64,000 nucleotides of DNA from Zhongshania marina (GCF_002915595.1 NZ_PQGG01000012.1:124001-188000), one strand, 5' to 3'. Positions 1 to 10,162 are shown, counted from the stretch's first letter. Made by a program: numbers and translations. Notes: generated by a model not told the origin, from the sequence alone.

Positions 1-309
1 CCACTGATCGAGATTACCGGCAATTTTATTTAGGTTTTCATCACCTACAAAATAGAAGAAGCGAATCAATCGATCTGGGCCGCTATGCGTTTTTACAAAT
101 TCATCAACTGCCGCCTCACCCCCGCGCTCATAAGCCTCGCTTAAATCAGACAGCTCGCTTTTAACAGAGTGATGCACTTCGGCAAAAAAGTCGTAGGCGA
201 TAAACGCATAAATCAGCGCCAGTACCATAAACACGGCCACGCTAAGCCATGCAACGTAACTGACCAAAAACCGAAAAGTGAAGCTGGTGAAAATTTTACT
301 GAGAATCAT
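1..309 (-). CDS. Two-component sensor histidine kinase, N-terminal part (cut by window start)
   Basis: The reading frame opens with ATG at 309 and runs off the left edge in frame (103 codons). The visible part has a short cytoplasmic N-terminus, a hydrophobic membrane helix at about residues 12-40 (contains SVAVFMVLALIYAFIAY), then a polar stretch rich in Glu, Lys and His that should be the start of the periplasmic sensor domain. The start codon lies inside the end of the response regulator gene (14-base overlap), so the two are translationally coupled. Function as the partner kinase is inferred from this overlap and topology; the catalytic domains are outside the window. Confidence 0.8.
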   Translation of the reverse strand, partial: MILSKIFTSFTFRFLVSYVAWLSVAVFMVLALIYAFIAYDFFAEVHHSVKSELSDLSEAYERGGEAAVDEFVKTHSGPDRLIRFFYFVGDENLNKIAGNLDQW

Positions 310-973
310 CCAACATATATCCAGCGCCGCGAACGGTGTTCAGCAGAGGTTTATCGAAGCCCTTGTCGATTTTCTGACGCAAACGACTGATGTGTACATC
401 TATGACGTTAGTTTGTGGATCAAAATGATAGTCCCACACGTTCTCTAGCAACATCGTGCGGGTAACAACCTGACCAGCGTGACGCATCAGATACTCTAGC
501 AATTTGTACTCTCTGGGCTGCAGATTAAAAGGCTGCCCCGCTCGGGTAACCTTGTGGGCAAGCAAATCCATTTCAAGATCGGCAACCTTCAAGCGAGTAA
601 CCGCAGAGCCAGCTTCTTGGCGCCGCAATATAACCTCAATACGGGCAAGCAACTCGGCAAAGGCAAAGGGCTTAACAAGATAATCGTCGCCACCCGCCTT
701 TAAACCTTTAACCCTGTCATCCACTTCACCCAATGCGCTCAAGATCAGGGCCGGCGTACTGTCATTTGAGGCCCGCAGAGTTTGAATAATAGTCAAACCG
801 TCCACATGGGGCAGCATGCGATCAACAATCAATGCATCGTACTGTTCGGTGGTCGCCTTAACCAAGCCTGTTTTACCGTCGGCGGCATGCTCGACTTGGT
901 AGCCGCTTTCACGCAAGCCCTTTACGATATATTCCGCTACGCTCGCATCATCTTCTATCAATAAGACCCGCAT
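296..973 (-). CDS. OmpR/PhoB-family response regulator
   Basis: A 225-residue two-domain response regulator. The receiver domain (about 1-115) has the acidic pair at E7-D8-D9, the predicted phospho-acceptor D51 and the conserved K101 before Pro. A winged-helix DNA-binding domain (about 125-222) follows, ending in the usual RxxGY motif. The sequence resembles the CopR/QseB-like subgroup, whose members often answer to metals or envelope signals, but the stimulus cannot be read from this sequence. It is the first gene of an operon with the overlapping kinase. A divergent intergenic region with a palindrome at 1081-1093 lies upstream. Confidence 0.92.
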   Translation of the reverse strand: MRVLLIEDDASVAEYIVKGLRESGYQVEHAADGKTGLVKATTEQYDALIVDRMLPHVDGLTIIQTLRASNDSTPALILSALGEVDDRVKGLKAGGDDYLVKPFAFAELLARIEVILRRQEAGSAVTRLKVADLEMDLLAHKVTRAGQPFNLQPREYKLLEYLMRHAGQVVTRTMLLENVWDYHFDPQTNVIDVHISRLRQKIDKGFDKPLLNTVRGAGYMLDDSQ

Positions 974-1080
974 CTACACTAATCCCTTCCGCTTTTATTA
1001 TAGTTTCGCCACTTTTGCCTTCCAAAGCGAAACCCCCATCGATGAAAGACCTAAGTTGGTGAGGTACATCTACTTATTCA

Positions 1081-1093
1081 CCCATAGTATGGG
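1081..1093. promoter_or_regulatory. 13-bp palindrome CCCATAGTATGGG between divergent genes
   Basis: A perfect 6-1-6 inverted repeat in the 174-base divergent spacer between the response regulator (minus) and the exported protein gene (plus). It is about 55 bases before the plus-strand start codon. Position and symmetry suit an operator; the binding protein is unknown. The same CATAGTATG core recurs at 54909-54917. Confidence 0.35.
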
Positions 1094-1147
1094 GGCGCGT
1101 ACACTTTTTTCCAACAGCTTCAGCTCCAGCAAGGGAGACTAGCAGCA

Positions 1148-1636
1148 ATGAATAATATAAAAAATGCCTACGCCTGTCTTAAACATTGTTTGAGCAAAAT
1201 ACACTATTTGCTCTTAGTCGCCTGTGGCCTATTGCCGTGCTCTGCATTTAGCAGCGACTGGGGCACAGATACCATGAATGATGTAACAGTAGCTAAATCC
1301 CAAAAACTGAACTACCGCCCTACCATTAGCTTCTGTATAGAGCGCGATGAAACCACGGGTAAATTCCATGCATTCAATACCGATCAAGCCCGCTTTAACC
1401 GCGTTTGGATGGAACAAAACTCTGCCAAACATGGCAGCCAAGCGACCAAAGAGCTGATCAAAATGGGCTTTAAGGCGATATATAAATCTTTTTATAAACG
1501 CAGTGCCGGCGCCAAACGCTTTCTTCCAGATGAAGAGGGTCGGGTTGCGGTGTCAAATTATAGTGATTACCAAACCGACTACAGCGTTCACCTTAGCAGT
1601 GATTCGCTTACCTTTGGGCTTGCTCTCGCCTTTTGA
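1148..1636 (+). CDS. Hypothetical exported protein
   Basis: A 162-residue protein I do not recognise. The N-terminus has a positively charged region followed by a hydrophobic core (residues about 19-33), then SAFSS, consistent with a Sec signal peptide. An LVAC tetrad inside the core could instead be read as a lipobox. The mature part is polar, with a Lys/Arg-rich middle (about 98-118) and a hydrophobic C-terminal end (LTFGLALAF) that resembles a terminal beta strand. The start at 1148 is supported by GGGAG about 15 bases upstream. It is divergent from the two-component operon, so regulation by that system is possible but unproven. Confidence 0.6.
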   Translation: MNNIKNAYACLKHCLSKIHYLLLVACGLLPCSAFSSDWGTDTMNDVTVAKSQKLNYRPTISFCIERDETTGKFHAFNTDQARFNRVWMEQNSAKHGSQATKELIKMGFKAIYKSFYKRSAGAKRFLPDEEGRVAVSNYSDYQTDYSVHLSSDSLTFGLALAF

Positions 1637-1712
1637 TTCCAAGCCAAGCTACACCCATTGAAGCCGCCCCTGTTACAATACCCGCCGTTTATAATATGCG
1701 GATTCATCGCCA

Positions 1713-2252
1713 ATGCCTTCAAAGCCCAAAACTGCGAGCAAAACACCTCCTGCCGATACGCCTGTGGACACCGCTGCTTATGAAGGGCCGCCAGGGGTAT
1801 TTAAACGTATTGCGGTGATTGTCTACGACGCCTTCTTATTGTTCGCCGTTCTCTTCGTCGCGACATTAATTCCTGCCTATTTTATTAGCCCCGAATCGTT
1901 TGTTGCGAACCCAGCCACCGATAGCGTGGTACATGAATTAGACATTCCCCTACAGGGATGGATCTACCGCATATACCTGCTGCTATTAATCATAATATTT
2001 TATAGCTGGTTCTGGCGGAAAAGCGGGCAAACACTGGGAATGCAAGCTTGGCGTATAAAGTTAGAAAGTACAGACGGCGACAAGCCAAGTTGGAAGCAAT
2101 GTATTGTTAGGGTAATCGTAGCCGGCGTATCACTCGCGGCGGGCGGATTAGGTTACTGGTGGATTTGGATTGATCGCGACCGCCGGTCTTGGCATGACCG
2201 CGCATCAAACACCGTATTACGTACCATTCCAAAAGCGAAGAAAAAAGCCTAA
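1713..2252 (+). CDS. RDD-family integral membrane protein
   Basis: A 179-residue protein with an N-terminal polar leader rich in Lys, Pro and Thr (1-30), a first membrane helix at about 35-58, a second at about 87-105, and a final hydrophobic segment near 135-150. It matches the RDD family layout, including the Arg near the start of helix one, the motif GQTLGMQAW after helix two and the closing RSWHDRASNT segment. RDD proteins are membrane proteins of mostly unknown role; some have been linked to ion exchange. It faces lptG tail to tail and shares a bidirectional terminator with it. Confidence 0.85.
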   Translation: MPSKPKTASKTPPADTPVDTAAYEGPPGVFKRIAVIVYDAFLLFAVLFVATLIPAYFISPESFVANPATDSVVHELDIPLQGWIYRIYLLLLIIIFYSWFWRKSGQTLGMQAWRIKLESTDGDKPSWKQCIVRVIVAGVSLAAGGLGYWWIWIDRDRRSWHDRASNTVLRTIPKAKKKA

Positions 2253-2272
2253 ATTATTCATCAGGCTTTTTT
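2241..2272. terminator. Bidirectional intrinsic terminator between RDD gene and lptG
   Basis: AAAAAAGCCT (2241-2250) pairs perfectly with AGGCTTTTTT (2263-2272) around a 12-base loop. A-tract and T-tract flank the GC part on both sides, so it can end transcription in either direction. It overlaps both stop codons. Confidence 0.8.
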
Positions 2273-3322
2273 CATTAACATATACGTTCCCGCAAGAAAA
2301 CAAACGCATATCGGCAGCAGACTGGCAAATATGGGATCAAAACCGTAGACCATACTCGACGGCCCAAGAATGTCCTGCAGTGTTCTAAACACAATACCGA
2401 CCATCACCCCAACAAATACCCTGAAGCCCATTGTGACATTGCGCAATGGGCCGAAAATAAATGAAATGGCAACCAACACCATCCCCATAATTGTGAGGGG
2501 TTGCAGTAATTTATTCCAAAATGCCAACTCATAGTCGCCTGCATTCAAACCCTGCTTATTTAGATACTGGGCGTATCGCCACAAGCCACTTATTGATAAA
2601 TCTTTAGGATCTAGCACGAGTATATTCAGCAATTCCGGCGACAAGCCAGTTTCCCAAGGCAGCTGGGGTATAAACTCAAATTGCGCGCCTTTTGGGGCGA
2701 GGGTAACTATTTTTGCGGCTTCTAAGGTCCACTTCCCTTCCGTGTAATAAGCTCGCTCCGCAAAAATATTCTCTTCTAGCTGCCGCTCTTCATCAAAGCG
2801 AAAAATGCTTACCCCGAACAAAACGCCATTCGGCTGTACAGCATTGAAATGCATAAACTGCTGTCCTTCTCTATGCCACATACCGTGCTGCGAATGTATG
2901 GCTGAGGTTTTTTGAAGGGCAACCGCACGCTGACTTTCTGCGATTTGCTGTGACACAGGTGCGACATATTCCGCAACGAGCAAACCCAACAAGGTGATGG
3001 CCAAGGTTGGCTTAATCACCGCAAACACTAATTTACTTGTAGAAACACCGGCGGCGCGCATAACAATTAATTCGCTGCTGCTCGCCAAGGTCCCCAAACC
3101 TGCTAAACATCCAACCAAGGCCGCAAAGGGCAGGTAGTCGTAAAAACTACCTGGGGCAGTTAAACCGACATATTGCAAAACCGACCAAAAGGTATAGTTG
3201 CCACGCACATCCTTTAAGCCGTCGATTAGCGCCGACAAAAGATCGATACCCACAATAACTAACAGCACCAAGATAATGGAGCCCGCTACAGTGCGGCCGA
3301 TATAACGATTTAATTTAATCAC
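2261..3322 (-). CDS. lptG: LPS export ABC transporter permease LptG
   Basis: A 353-residue member of the LptF/LptG permease family (E. coli LptG is 360). There are three N-terminal membrane segments (about 10-35, 55-80, 95-120), a large periplasmic beta-jellyroll-type domain (about 130-265) and three C-terminal helices (about 270-350). LptG pairs with LptF and the ATPase LptB to extract lipopolysaccharide from the inner membrane and pass it to LptC. Its start overlaps the end of lptF by 8 bases, which indicates a coupled lptF-lptG operon. The assignment as G rather than F rests on gene order and the N-terminal sequence. Confidence 0.93.
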   Translation of the reverse strand: MIKLNRYIGRTVAGSIILVLLVIVGIDLLSALIDGLKDVRGNYTFWSVLQYVGLTAPGSFYDYLPFAALVGCLAGLGTLASSSELIVMRAAGVSTSKLVFAVIKPTLAITLLGLLVAEYVAPVSQQIAESQRAVALQKTSAIHSQHGMWHREGQQFMHFNAVQPNGVLFGVSIFRFDEERQLEENIFAERAYYTEGKWTLEAAKIVTLAPKGAQFEFIPQLPWETGLSPELLNILVLDPKDLSISGLWRYAQYLNKQGLNAGDYELAFWNKLLQPLTIMGMVLVAISFIFGPLRNVTMGFRVFVGVMVGIVFRTLQDILGPSSMVYGFDPIFASLLPICVCFLAGTYMLMKKA

Positions 3323-4427
3323 GGCGGCGTCTCCAACTGAGCCACCAGTGTCGCAACATGCTGTCTCGATAAAGCAGTATTAAACCCAGCAGTAAAAACG
3401 CAGCGTGCACAATCCACATGCCGGGAAACACCGGCCAATCACCTTTAGCAATGGCGTCGCGAATTGCATTCAGGCATACCAGATACACCATATAAATCAT
3501 AAACGCCGGAAACATTTTTCCGTAGCGGCCGCGACGGTGATCGGTTTTACTCAGGGACACCGCAATAACCGCCGCAATTGGCACAAGCAAGCCCAATGAG
3601 ATACGCCATTGAATAGCCGCAATATCTTCCAGTTCAGTAGAGCCCCAAAGATCTAAGGTATCTTTGCCATCTAACTCTTGGCGATAGGTTTTAACCTCAG
3701 AATCCCTTATTAACTGATCAAGCCTAGCAAAGCTGGTTACCTGATAATCCATAAAGCCAGATTCACCGACATAGCGCACACCGTCATCTAGCACCAGATA
3801 GCGCTGCCCGGATTTTCTGTCGATTTCAAAACGACCCTGCGATGCGGTCACTACCGATATCAATGGCCGACCGCCGTCAACAATGGGCTCCGGCTGGGCA
3901 ATAAACACCCCCTGCATCGTCTGGTCATCGCGATCAGCTTTTTCGATATAGGTTACGCGACCACTGCCCCTGTCTAAGCGGAAGCGACCTTCTACCGCCG
4001 CCTTTACACCAATTTCAGAGCGGCTTTCCGCCAGCAATTCAACATAGGCTTGGATACCGGAGGGCGTCACTACCAGACTGATATACGCAACGATACCGGC
4101 GGTAAAAAAGGCAGGAATTAAGGTGTAACTCAACAAGCGCCGCCGACTCATACCGCAGGCACTCATCACCGTCATTTCGCTGTCAACGTACAAGCGACCG
4201 TAGGAAAGCAGGATGCCAATAAATAAACCGAGCGGGAGTACTACCTCGAGGAAATTAGGCAGACGATACATCATGACCCAAAACAAAACTTCCGGCGCAA
4301 AATCTCCAGACGCGACCTGACCTAGGTATTTCACAAATCGCCCGCTCATAATAATCACGAGCAATGTCAGCGTGACAGCAAACACTGTCTTTAGCATTTC
4401 GCTAGCGAGGTACCTAAATAAAATCAA
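3315..4427 (-). CDS. lptF: LPS export ABC transporter permease LptF
   Basis: A 370-residue permease (E. coli LptF is 366). The N-terminal membrane region has the family's characteristic pattern of a first helix followed by the RFVKYLGQ region, and LPNFLEVVLPLGLFIGILLSYGRL near residues 55-78, then a periplasmic jellyroll domain and three C-terminal helices. It is the first gene of the lptF-lptG operon on the minus strand, divergent from pepA. This lptF/pepA head-to-head arrangement with holC and valS following is conserved in many gammaproteobacteria. LPS export is essential in most of them. Confidence 0.95.
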   Translation of the reverse strand: MILFRYLASEMLKTVFAVTLTLLVIIMSGRFVKYLGQVASGDFAPEVLFWVMMYRLPNFLEVVLPLGLFIGILLSYGRLYVDSEMTVMSACGMSRRRLLSYTLIPAFFTAGIVAYISLVVTPSGIQAYVELLAESRSEIGVKAAVEGRFRLDRGSGRVTYIEKADRDDQTMQGVFIAQPEPIVDGGRPLISVVTASQGRFEIDRKSGQRYLVLDDGVRYVGESGFMDYQVTSFARLDQLIRDSEVKTYRQELDGKDTLDLWGSTELEDIAAIQWRISLGLLVPIAAVIAVSLSKTDHRRGRYGKMFPAFMIYMVYLVCLNAIRDAIAKGDWPVFPGMWIVHAAFLLLGLILLYRDSMLRHWWLSWRRRRD

Positions 4428-4787
4428 ACAACCATATCTCCACCGCCCTTGTCGGCGCTAATTCCCAATGCGAGCGCCAAGTCTTTACGCCTTAAAAGGC
4501 TCAGCATAACGTATGGCGCGTCGCAAAAACGAGGCAAAAAACAGCGCTAAAGCAGTACTCACAATAGTAGACGAGCAATTTAAGCTGATTTTTAACACTA
4601 TTTTGGCGAGTGCAATCCTTATGCTAAGGCCTCTTACTATTTCACGCGCAGATAATACCCTTTACACTAAGGTCAGAATACAGCCTTATAATACATTGAT
4701 AGCGCAATGGCTTAATGTCCACGCTAAAAAGTCATAATATAACGGCGTGCATTATCACTAATCCGCCCATCGTCTGCGAGTAAATCC
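4428..4787. other. 360-base divergent intergenic region, lptF / pepA
   Basis: This stretch must hold the promoters for lptF (minus) and pepA (plus). A TATAAT hexamer at about 4687-4692 is a possible -10 for pepA, but no good -35 sits at the right distance, so I do not call it firmly. The only open frame inside (4513-4737) looks accidental. No repeats or RNA structures stand out. Confidence 0.5.
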
Positions 4788-6269
4788 ATGCAAATTAGTC
4801 TGAAGCCCATTAAAGATGTCTCTACCGTTAACACCAACTGCCTCATTCTCATCGTTGATCGCGCACTAAGTGCAGACATCGCTAAAGCAGTAGACTCCGC
4901 AATGGGCGGCGCTCTAAGCCAGATCATCAGCCGCGGTGACTTTAGCGCTAAAACAGCGGAAACACTTTATTTGCCAGCCATCAGCGGTTTAAAAGCCCAG
5001 CGCTTACTCGTCATTGGCAAGGGCGAAAATAGCGAATTGAAAGACGGCGAGTTTGATAAAATCATCAACGCCGCCATTAATACGGCGGGCAATGCCGGCT
5101 GCAAAGACATTAGCATCATGCTCGACAATATTAACGTCGCCGACCGCAAAGCCCCTTGGCAATATCAACGGGTAGCGCAATTAATTAACACCGCTGGCTA
5201 TCGCTACACCGCCACCGTCAGCAAACCAAAACCGGCGCTGTCAATTCGCCGAGTGACATTGCAAGGTGCCAATACCGACGCAAACCGCAGTGCAATTCAC
5301 GCCGGCGCCAGTATCGGCAAAGGCATAAACGTCGCCCGTAACTTGGGTGATTTGCCAGGCAATATCTGCACGCCGAACTATCTTGCCAGCGAGGCCCGCG
5401 CCTTGGGTCGCAAATTTGAGTCCATTAGCGTCAGCATTCTCGACGAAAAGAAAATGGCAGCATTAGGCATGCATTCTCTGCTTTCGGTTACCGCCGGCAG
5501 CGATCAGCCCGCCCGCCTCATCGTTATGGAATACAAGGGCGGCAAAAAATCTGACAATCCCCATGTAATAGTCGGCAAGGGAATTACCTTCGACACCGGC
5601 GGCATTAGCCTCAAACCCGGCGCGAAAATGGACGAAATGAAATACGATATGTGCGGCGCGGCTAGCGTTGTGGGCACGATGAACGCTATTGCCGATATCG
5701 GCATCAAGCTCAATGTTGTTGGCATAATCGCCGCCGCAGAAAATATGCCCAGCGGCAGCGCGACCAAACCCGGCGACGTAGTTACGAGTATGTCTGGGCA
5801 AACTATTGAGATTCTTAACACCGACGCGGAAGGTAGATTAGTTCTGTGCGATGCCCTCACCTTCGCGGGCAAATTTAAACCCGCCTCGGTAATCGACATC
5901 GCGACCCTGACCGGCGCCTGTGTTGTCGCATTGGGTAAGCACGCCACCGGCCTGTTCAGCAATAATGATGAACTAGCCGGCGAGCTACTTGAATGCGGCC
6001 AACTAGCCCAAGATCGCGCATGGCATATGCCGCTATGGGACGACTATCAAGCCCAGCTCGACAGCAACTTCGCGGACATGGCCAATATCGGCGGCCCCGA
6101 AGCGGGCAGCGTTACCGCAGCCTGTTTCCTATCACGGTTTACCAAAGACTACCGCTGGGCTCATCTTGATATCGCCGGTGCGGCGTGGAATAGCGGTGCC
6201 AATAAAGGTGCAACTGGCCGTCCAGTAGGTCTACTTTGCCAATACCTTGCTAGCAAGGCTGGCAACTAA
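4788..6269 (+). CDS. pepA: Leucyl aminopeptidase (cytosol aminopeptidase, M17)
   Basis: A 493-residue M17 peptidase (E. coli PepA is 503). The di-metal and catalytic residues line up with E. coli PepA at a constant offset of six: K264, D269, K276, D287, D346, E348 and R350, the last three within the M17 signature NTDAEGRL. PepA removes N-terminal residues from peptides in the cytoplasm as a hexamer; in E. coli it is also a DNA-binding accessory factor in site-specific recombination and carAB regulation. It is followed after 4 bases by holC, so they are probably co-transcribed. Confidence 0.96.
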   Translation: MQISLKPIKDVSTVNTNCLILIVDRALSADIAKAVDSAMGGALSQIISRGDFSAKTAETLYLPAISGLKAQRLLVIGKGENSELKDGEFDKIINAAINTAGNAGCKDISIMLDNINVADRKAPWQYQRVAQLINTAGYRYTATVSKPKPALSIRRVTLQGANTDANRSAIHAGASIGKGINVARNLGDLPGNICTPNYLASEARALGRKFESISVSILDEKKMAALGMHSLLSVTAGSDQPARLIVMEYKGGKKSDNPHVIVGKGITFDTGGISLKPGAKMDEMKYDMCGAASVVGTMNAIADIGIKLNVVGIIAAAENMPSGSATKPGDVVTSMSGQTIEILNTDAEGRLVLCDALTFAGKFKPASVIDIATLTGACVVALGKHATGLFSNNDELAGELLECGQLAQDRAWHMPLWDDYQAQLDSNFADMANIGGPEAGSVTAACFLSRFTKDYRWAHLDIAGAAWNSGANKGATGRPVGLLCQYLASKAGN

Positions 6270-6273
6270 ATCA

Positions 6274-6696
6274 ATGACGCTGATTGATTTCCACATTCTC
6301 GGTCACAGTGATAACAGCGCGGCAATGCACTACGCTTGCCGCCTGACTGAAAAAGCATGGCGCGCTGGTCATCAAGTATATTTACACTGCGAAGATGTCG
6401 ATGCGACGGAAGCCCTAGACGCCATGCTCTGGCAATATCGCGACGAAAGCTTTATCCCCCATAGCCGTCACCCAGCAGACAACAACCCCGTATTAGTCGG
6501 CTGCGGTGAGCACGCTGGCGAGCACTGCGATGTAATCGTAAATCTCGCCAAAGAAGTACCAGTATTTTTTAGCCGCTTTAAACGCTTGGCAGAAATCGTA
6601 ACCCAGCAAAACGACAGTCTCAGCGCCTCGCGGGAGCGGTATAGCTTCTATAAAAACCGCGGCTATCCCTTAAAAACCCACACCATCAAAGGTTGA
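6274..6696 (+). CDS. holC: DNA polymerase III subunit chi
   Basis: A 140-residue protein (E. coli HolC is 147) with the chi fold signature: an N-terminal strand with DFHIL, a helix with ACRLTEKAW, the strand VYLHCED, and the C-terminal basic YKNRGYPL segment. Chi links the clamp loader to single-strand-binding protein during replication. The frame is open further upstream into pepA, but the ATG at 6274, four bases after the pepA stop, gives the family N-terminus. Genome order pepA-holC-valS is classical. Confidence 0.93.
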   Translation: MTLIDFHILGHSDNSAAMHYACRLTEKAWRAGHQVYLHCEDVDATEALDAMLWQYRDESFIPHSRHPADNNPVLVGCGEHAGEHCDVIVNLAKEVPVFFSRFKRLAEIVTQQNDSLSASRERYSFYKNRGYPLKTHTIKG

Positions 6697-6702
6697 TATC
6701 TC

Positions 6703-7125
6703 ATGCCCGAGGACAAAGCCCCCTTATTAGGCGAACTCGAAGAACTAAAGGCGGTGCTGCGCGAGCAACGCGGGGTAGACTTGGCCGCCATCCCCCTCCT
6801 TGACGATATTATCGAAAACGAAACCAGCCCAGAATTTGCCGATATCGACCTAGCAAGCGGCAATACCTTCGACGAGGAATATCTCAGCATTGCGGACGAG
6901 CCGATACACGACGACAGCCATATAGACGACGATGATAGCGAAACGCCCGCAGACAATGCCGCTAGCCCTTACGCCGACGACGGCAACTTCGAACGCGAGA
7001 TTTTTATGCAGGAAGTTATCGACTCGATGATGCCAGAAATCGAAGCAGAACTGCGCAGCCGCCTTCTGGGTTTAGACGAATCGATTTTAGCGCGTTGGCA
7101 CGCCCAGCTTCACACCAAGAAATAA
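6703..7125 (+). CDS. Acidic hypothetical protein between holC and valS
   Basis: A 140-residue soluble protein of very acidic composition, with a low-complexity Asp/Glu region at about residues 60-95. The C-terminus (about 98-137) is more helical and conserved-looking, containing FMQEVIDSMMPEIEAELR. I do not know its function. Many gammaproteobacteria carry a similarly placed small acidic gene between holC and valS, often annotated as associated with the chi subunit; a role there is only inference. It starts 6 bases after holC and so is likely in its operon. Confidence 0.7.
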   Translation: MPEDKAPLLGELEELKAVLREQRGVDLAAIPLLDDIIENETSPEFADIDLASGNTFDEEYLSIADEPIHDDSHIDDDDSETPADNAASPYADDGNFEREIFMQEVIDSMMPEIEAELRSRLLGLDESILARWHAQLHTKK

Positions 7126-7294
7126 GCCGCTAAGATGATGAAAAATCGGACTTCTTTTTAGCCAGCCCGCCGAAAACTCAGTATACTTGACCACTTTTTA
7201 ATCGCCGCGCCTCCACGCTAAACGACAATATATTTAGCCTGCGCGGCGCCATTAACATTGCCTACACATCAGGCCAACACGCCACAGAGACACA

Positions 7295-10162
7295 ATGGAC
7301 AAGACATTTCAGCCCGCAGACATAGAAACCAAGTGGTACCAAAACTGGGAGGAAAAAGGCTATTTTTCACCCCAAGGCACAGGTGCTTCGTACAGCATCA
7401 TGATCCCGCCGCCAAATGTGACCGGCAGCTTGCACATGGGCCACGCCTTCCAAGATTCGATCATGGACGCCCTCACCCGCTATCACCGTATGAAGGGCCA
7501 TAACACACTATGGCAGGTCGGCACTGACCATGCCGGTATCGCCACCCAAATGCTGGTAGAGCGCAAAATCGCTGCGGAAACTGGTCAAACCCGACACGAC
7601 CTTGGCCGCGACGCCTTTTTAGATAAAGTCTGGGAGTGGAAAGAAGAATCCGGTGGCACAATTACCCGCCAGTTGCGCCGCCTAGGTGCCTCGGTAGATT
7701 GGAATCACGAACGCTTCACAATGGACGACGGTTTTTACAAAGCCGTACAAGAAGTCTTTGTTCGCCTCTACGACGACAAACTCATATACCGCGGCAAGCG
7801 CTTGGTAAACTGGGACCCAAAATTACACACCGCAATCTCTGACCTAGAAGTCGAAAACACCGACGAAAAAGGCTTTATGTGGCACCTTCGCTATCCGTTA
7901 GCCGATGGTGAGACCACCGCAGATGGCAAAGACTACTTAATTGTCGCCACCACCCGCCCAGAAACCATGCTCGGTGACACCGCTGTTGCGGTAAACCCCA
8001 AGGACGAACGCTACGCAGCACTCATTGGCAAATTTGTTGCGCTACCGTTAGTAAACCGCCTCATCCCCATCGTTGCCGATGACTATGTAGACCGTGAATT
8101 CGGCACCGGCTGTGTAAAAATCACCCCCGCCCACGACTTTAACGACTACGCGGTTGGCCAACGCCATAAATTGCCGATGATCAACATCCTCGACAAAGAC
8201 GCCGCCATCCGTGAAGAGGCAGAAATCTTTAATAGCGACAGCTCAGAAAATACCGACATCGATAAAGCCCTACCCGCACCGTATGCGAAACTAGATCGAT
8301 ACGCAGCACGTAAGGCGATTGTCAAAGATTTCGAAAAAGCCGGTTTGCTAGAAAAAGTAGACGACCACGCCTTAAAAGTGCCCCGTGGCGACCGCTCAGG
8401 CCTCGTCATTGAACCTATGCTCACCGATCAGTGGTTTGTTGCAACCGCCGCACTCGCCAAGCCGGCCATAGAAGCCGTTGAAGATGGTCGTATCGAATTT
8501 GTACCCAAACAGTACGAGAATATGTATTTCAGCTGGATGCGCGACATTCAAGACTGGTGTATTTCTCGGCAACTGTGGTGGGGCCACCGTATTCCCGCTT
8601 GGTACGACGCCGAAGGTAATATCTACGTCGCCCGCAATGAAGAAGAGGCCCGCGAAAAATACCAACTGCCCGCAGACCTTGAACTAAACCAAGACGACGA
8701 CGTACTCGACACTTGGTTCAGCTCAGCACTGTGGACATTCGGTACCCTTGGCTGGCCTGAACAAACCGAGCGACTAAAGAACTTCCACCCCACCGATGTT
8801 TTGGTGACAGGCTTCGACATCATTTTCTTCTGGGTTGCCCGAATGATTATGATGACGATGCATTTTAATAAAGACGAAAACGGCGAGGCTCAAGTGCCCT
8901 TCAAAACCGTTTACGTCACCGGCCTAATTCGCGATGAACAGGGCCAAAAAATGTCGAAGTCCAAGGGCAATGTTTTAGATCCCTTAGACATGATTGATGG
9001 CATCGAACTCGACAAGCTTTTAGAAAAGCGCTGCGGCAATATGATGCAGCCACAGCTAGCGGAAAAAATTGCCAAAGCTACCCGCGCCACCTTCCCAGAC
9101 GGCATTGGCGCCCACGGCACTGACGCACTGCGCTTTACCCTATTCTCTTTGGCCTCGACCGGCCGTGACATCAACTGGGATATGCGCCGCCTAGAAGGTT
9201 ACCGCAACTTCTGTAACAAAATTTGGAATGCCGCCCGCTACGTGCTCATGAATACTGAGGAGCAAGATTGTGGTGTAAACGGCGAAGCGTTTGAGCTTAG
9301 TTTGGCCGATCGCTGGATTATTTCTCGCCTGCAACAAACCGAACAAACCGTTGCCGACGCAATGGCGGCATACCGTCTTGATCACGCCTCTCAAGCTATC
9401 TATGAGTTTATTTGGAATGAATACTGCGATTGGTATTTAGAATTATCTAAACCGGTTCTGTGGGACGACAATGCCAGTGCCGAAATAAAACGCGGCACCC
9501 GCCGTACGCTAATTCGTGTATTAGAAGCCACACTGCGCATGGCCCACCCCTTTATGCCTTTCATCACCGAAGAAATTTGGCAGCAGGTCGCCCCCATTGC
9601 AGGGGTTGAATTCACTGCGGGCAATGACACTATTATGCTGCAGCCCTATCCGCTGGCCGCAAATGAAAAAATTGATACGGCCGCTATTGCCGATGTGGAA
9701 TGGCTAAAAAATGTCATTCTCGCCATCCGCAATATTCGCGGCGAGATGAACGTGCCGCCATCAAAAGCACTGAGCCTGCTGCTAAAAAATGGCAGTGACG
9801 AGGATTTACGCCGTCTCGACAGTACCCGTCAATCGCTAAGCAAACTCGCCAAGCTTGAGGATATCCAATGGCTGTCTGCTAACGACGAAGCGCCGATGTC
9901 TGCAACACAGCTGGTAGGTGCCATGGAAGTACTGGTACCTATGTCCGGATTGATCGATAAAGCTGCAGAAATTGCCCGCTTAGAGAAAGAAGTCCAAAAA
10001 TTAGACAAGGAAATTCAGCGCCTACAGGGCAAGCTCGGTAACGCTGGCTTTTTAGACAAGGCCCCCGCTGACGTTGTTGCCAAAGAGCAGGAAAAGCTCG
10101 CTGCGCAGCAAGCGGCGCTAGCAAAACTAAGCGAGCAAATTCAAACAATTAAAACTTTGTAA
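7295..10162 (+). CDS. valS: Valine--tRNA ligase
   Basis: A 955-residue class Ia aminoacyl-tRNA synthetase (E. coli ValS is 951). The HIGH-type motif is HMGH at residues 47-50 after PPPNVTGSL, and the KMSKS motif is at 552-556. The connective-peptide editing domain lies at about 190-420, followed by the anticodon-binding domain (about 660-810) and the C-terminal tRNA-binding coiled coil (about 888-953, rich in Lys, Glu and Leu). It charges tRNA-Val and edits mischarged threonine. It is preceded by a 169-base gap, so it may have its own promoter in addition to read-through from pepA-holC. Confidence 0.98.
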   Translation: MDKTFQPADIETKWYQNWEEKGYFSPQGTGASYSIMIPPPNVTGSLHMGHAFQDSIMDALTRYHRMKGHNTLWQVGTDHAGIATQMLVERKIAAETGQTRHDLGRDAFLDKVWEWKEESGGTITRQLRRLGASVDWNHERFTMDDGFYKAVQEVFVRLYDDKLIYRGKRLVNWDPKLHTAISDLEVENTDEKGFMWHLRYPLADGETTADGKDYLIVATTRPETMLGDTAVAVNPKDERYAALIGKFVALPLVNRLIPIVADDYVDREFGTGCVKITPAHDFNDYAVGQRHKLPMINILDKDAAIREEAEIFNSDSSENTDIDKALPAPYAKLDRYAARKAIVKDFEKAGLLEKVDDHALKVPRGDRSGLVIEPMLTDQWFVATAALAKPAIEAVEDGRIEFVPKQYENMYFSWMRDIQDWCISRQLWWGHRIPAWYDAEGNIYVARNEEEAREKYQLPADLELNQDDDVLDTWFSSALWTFGTLGWPEQTERLKNFHPTDVLVTGFDIIFFWVARMIMMTMHFNKDENGEAQVPFKTVYVTGLIRDEQGQKMSKSKGNVLDPLDMIDGIELDKLLEKRCGNMMQPQLAEKIAKATRATFPDGIGAHGTDALRFTLFSLASTGRDINWDMRRLEGYRNFCNKIWNAARYVLMNTEEQDCGVNGEAFELSLADRWIISRLQQTEQTVADAMAAYRLDHASQAIYEFIWNEYCDWYLELSKPVLWDDNASAEIKRGTRRTLIRVLEATLRMAHPFMPFITEEIWQQVAPIAGVEFTAGNDTIMLQPYPLAANEKIDTAAIADVEWLKNVILAIRNIRGEMNVPPSKALSLLLKNGSDEDLRRLDSTRQSLSKLAKLEDIQWLSANDEAPMSATQLVGAMEVLVPMSGLIDKAAEIARLEKEVQKLDKEIQRLQGKLGNAGFLDKAPADVVAKEQEKLAAQQAALAKLSEQIQTIKTL

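Noticed and set aside
4513-4737. 74-residue open frame between lptF and pepA
   Set aside because: No good ribosome site, no family resemblance, composition unlike its neighbours, and it fills a region that must hold two promoters.
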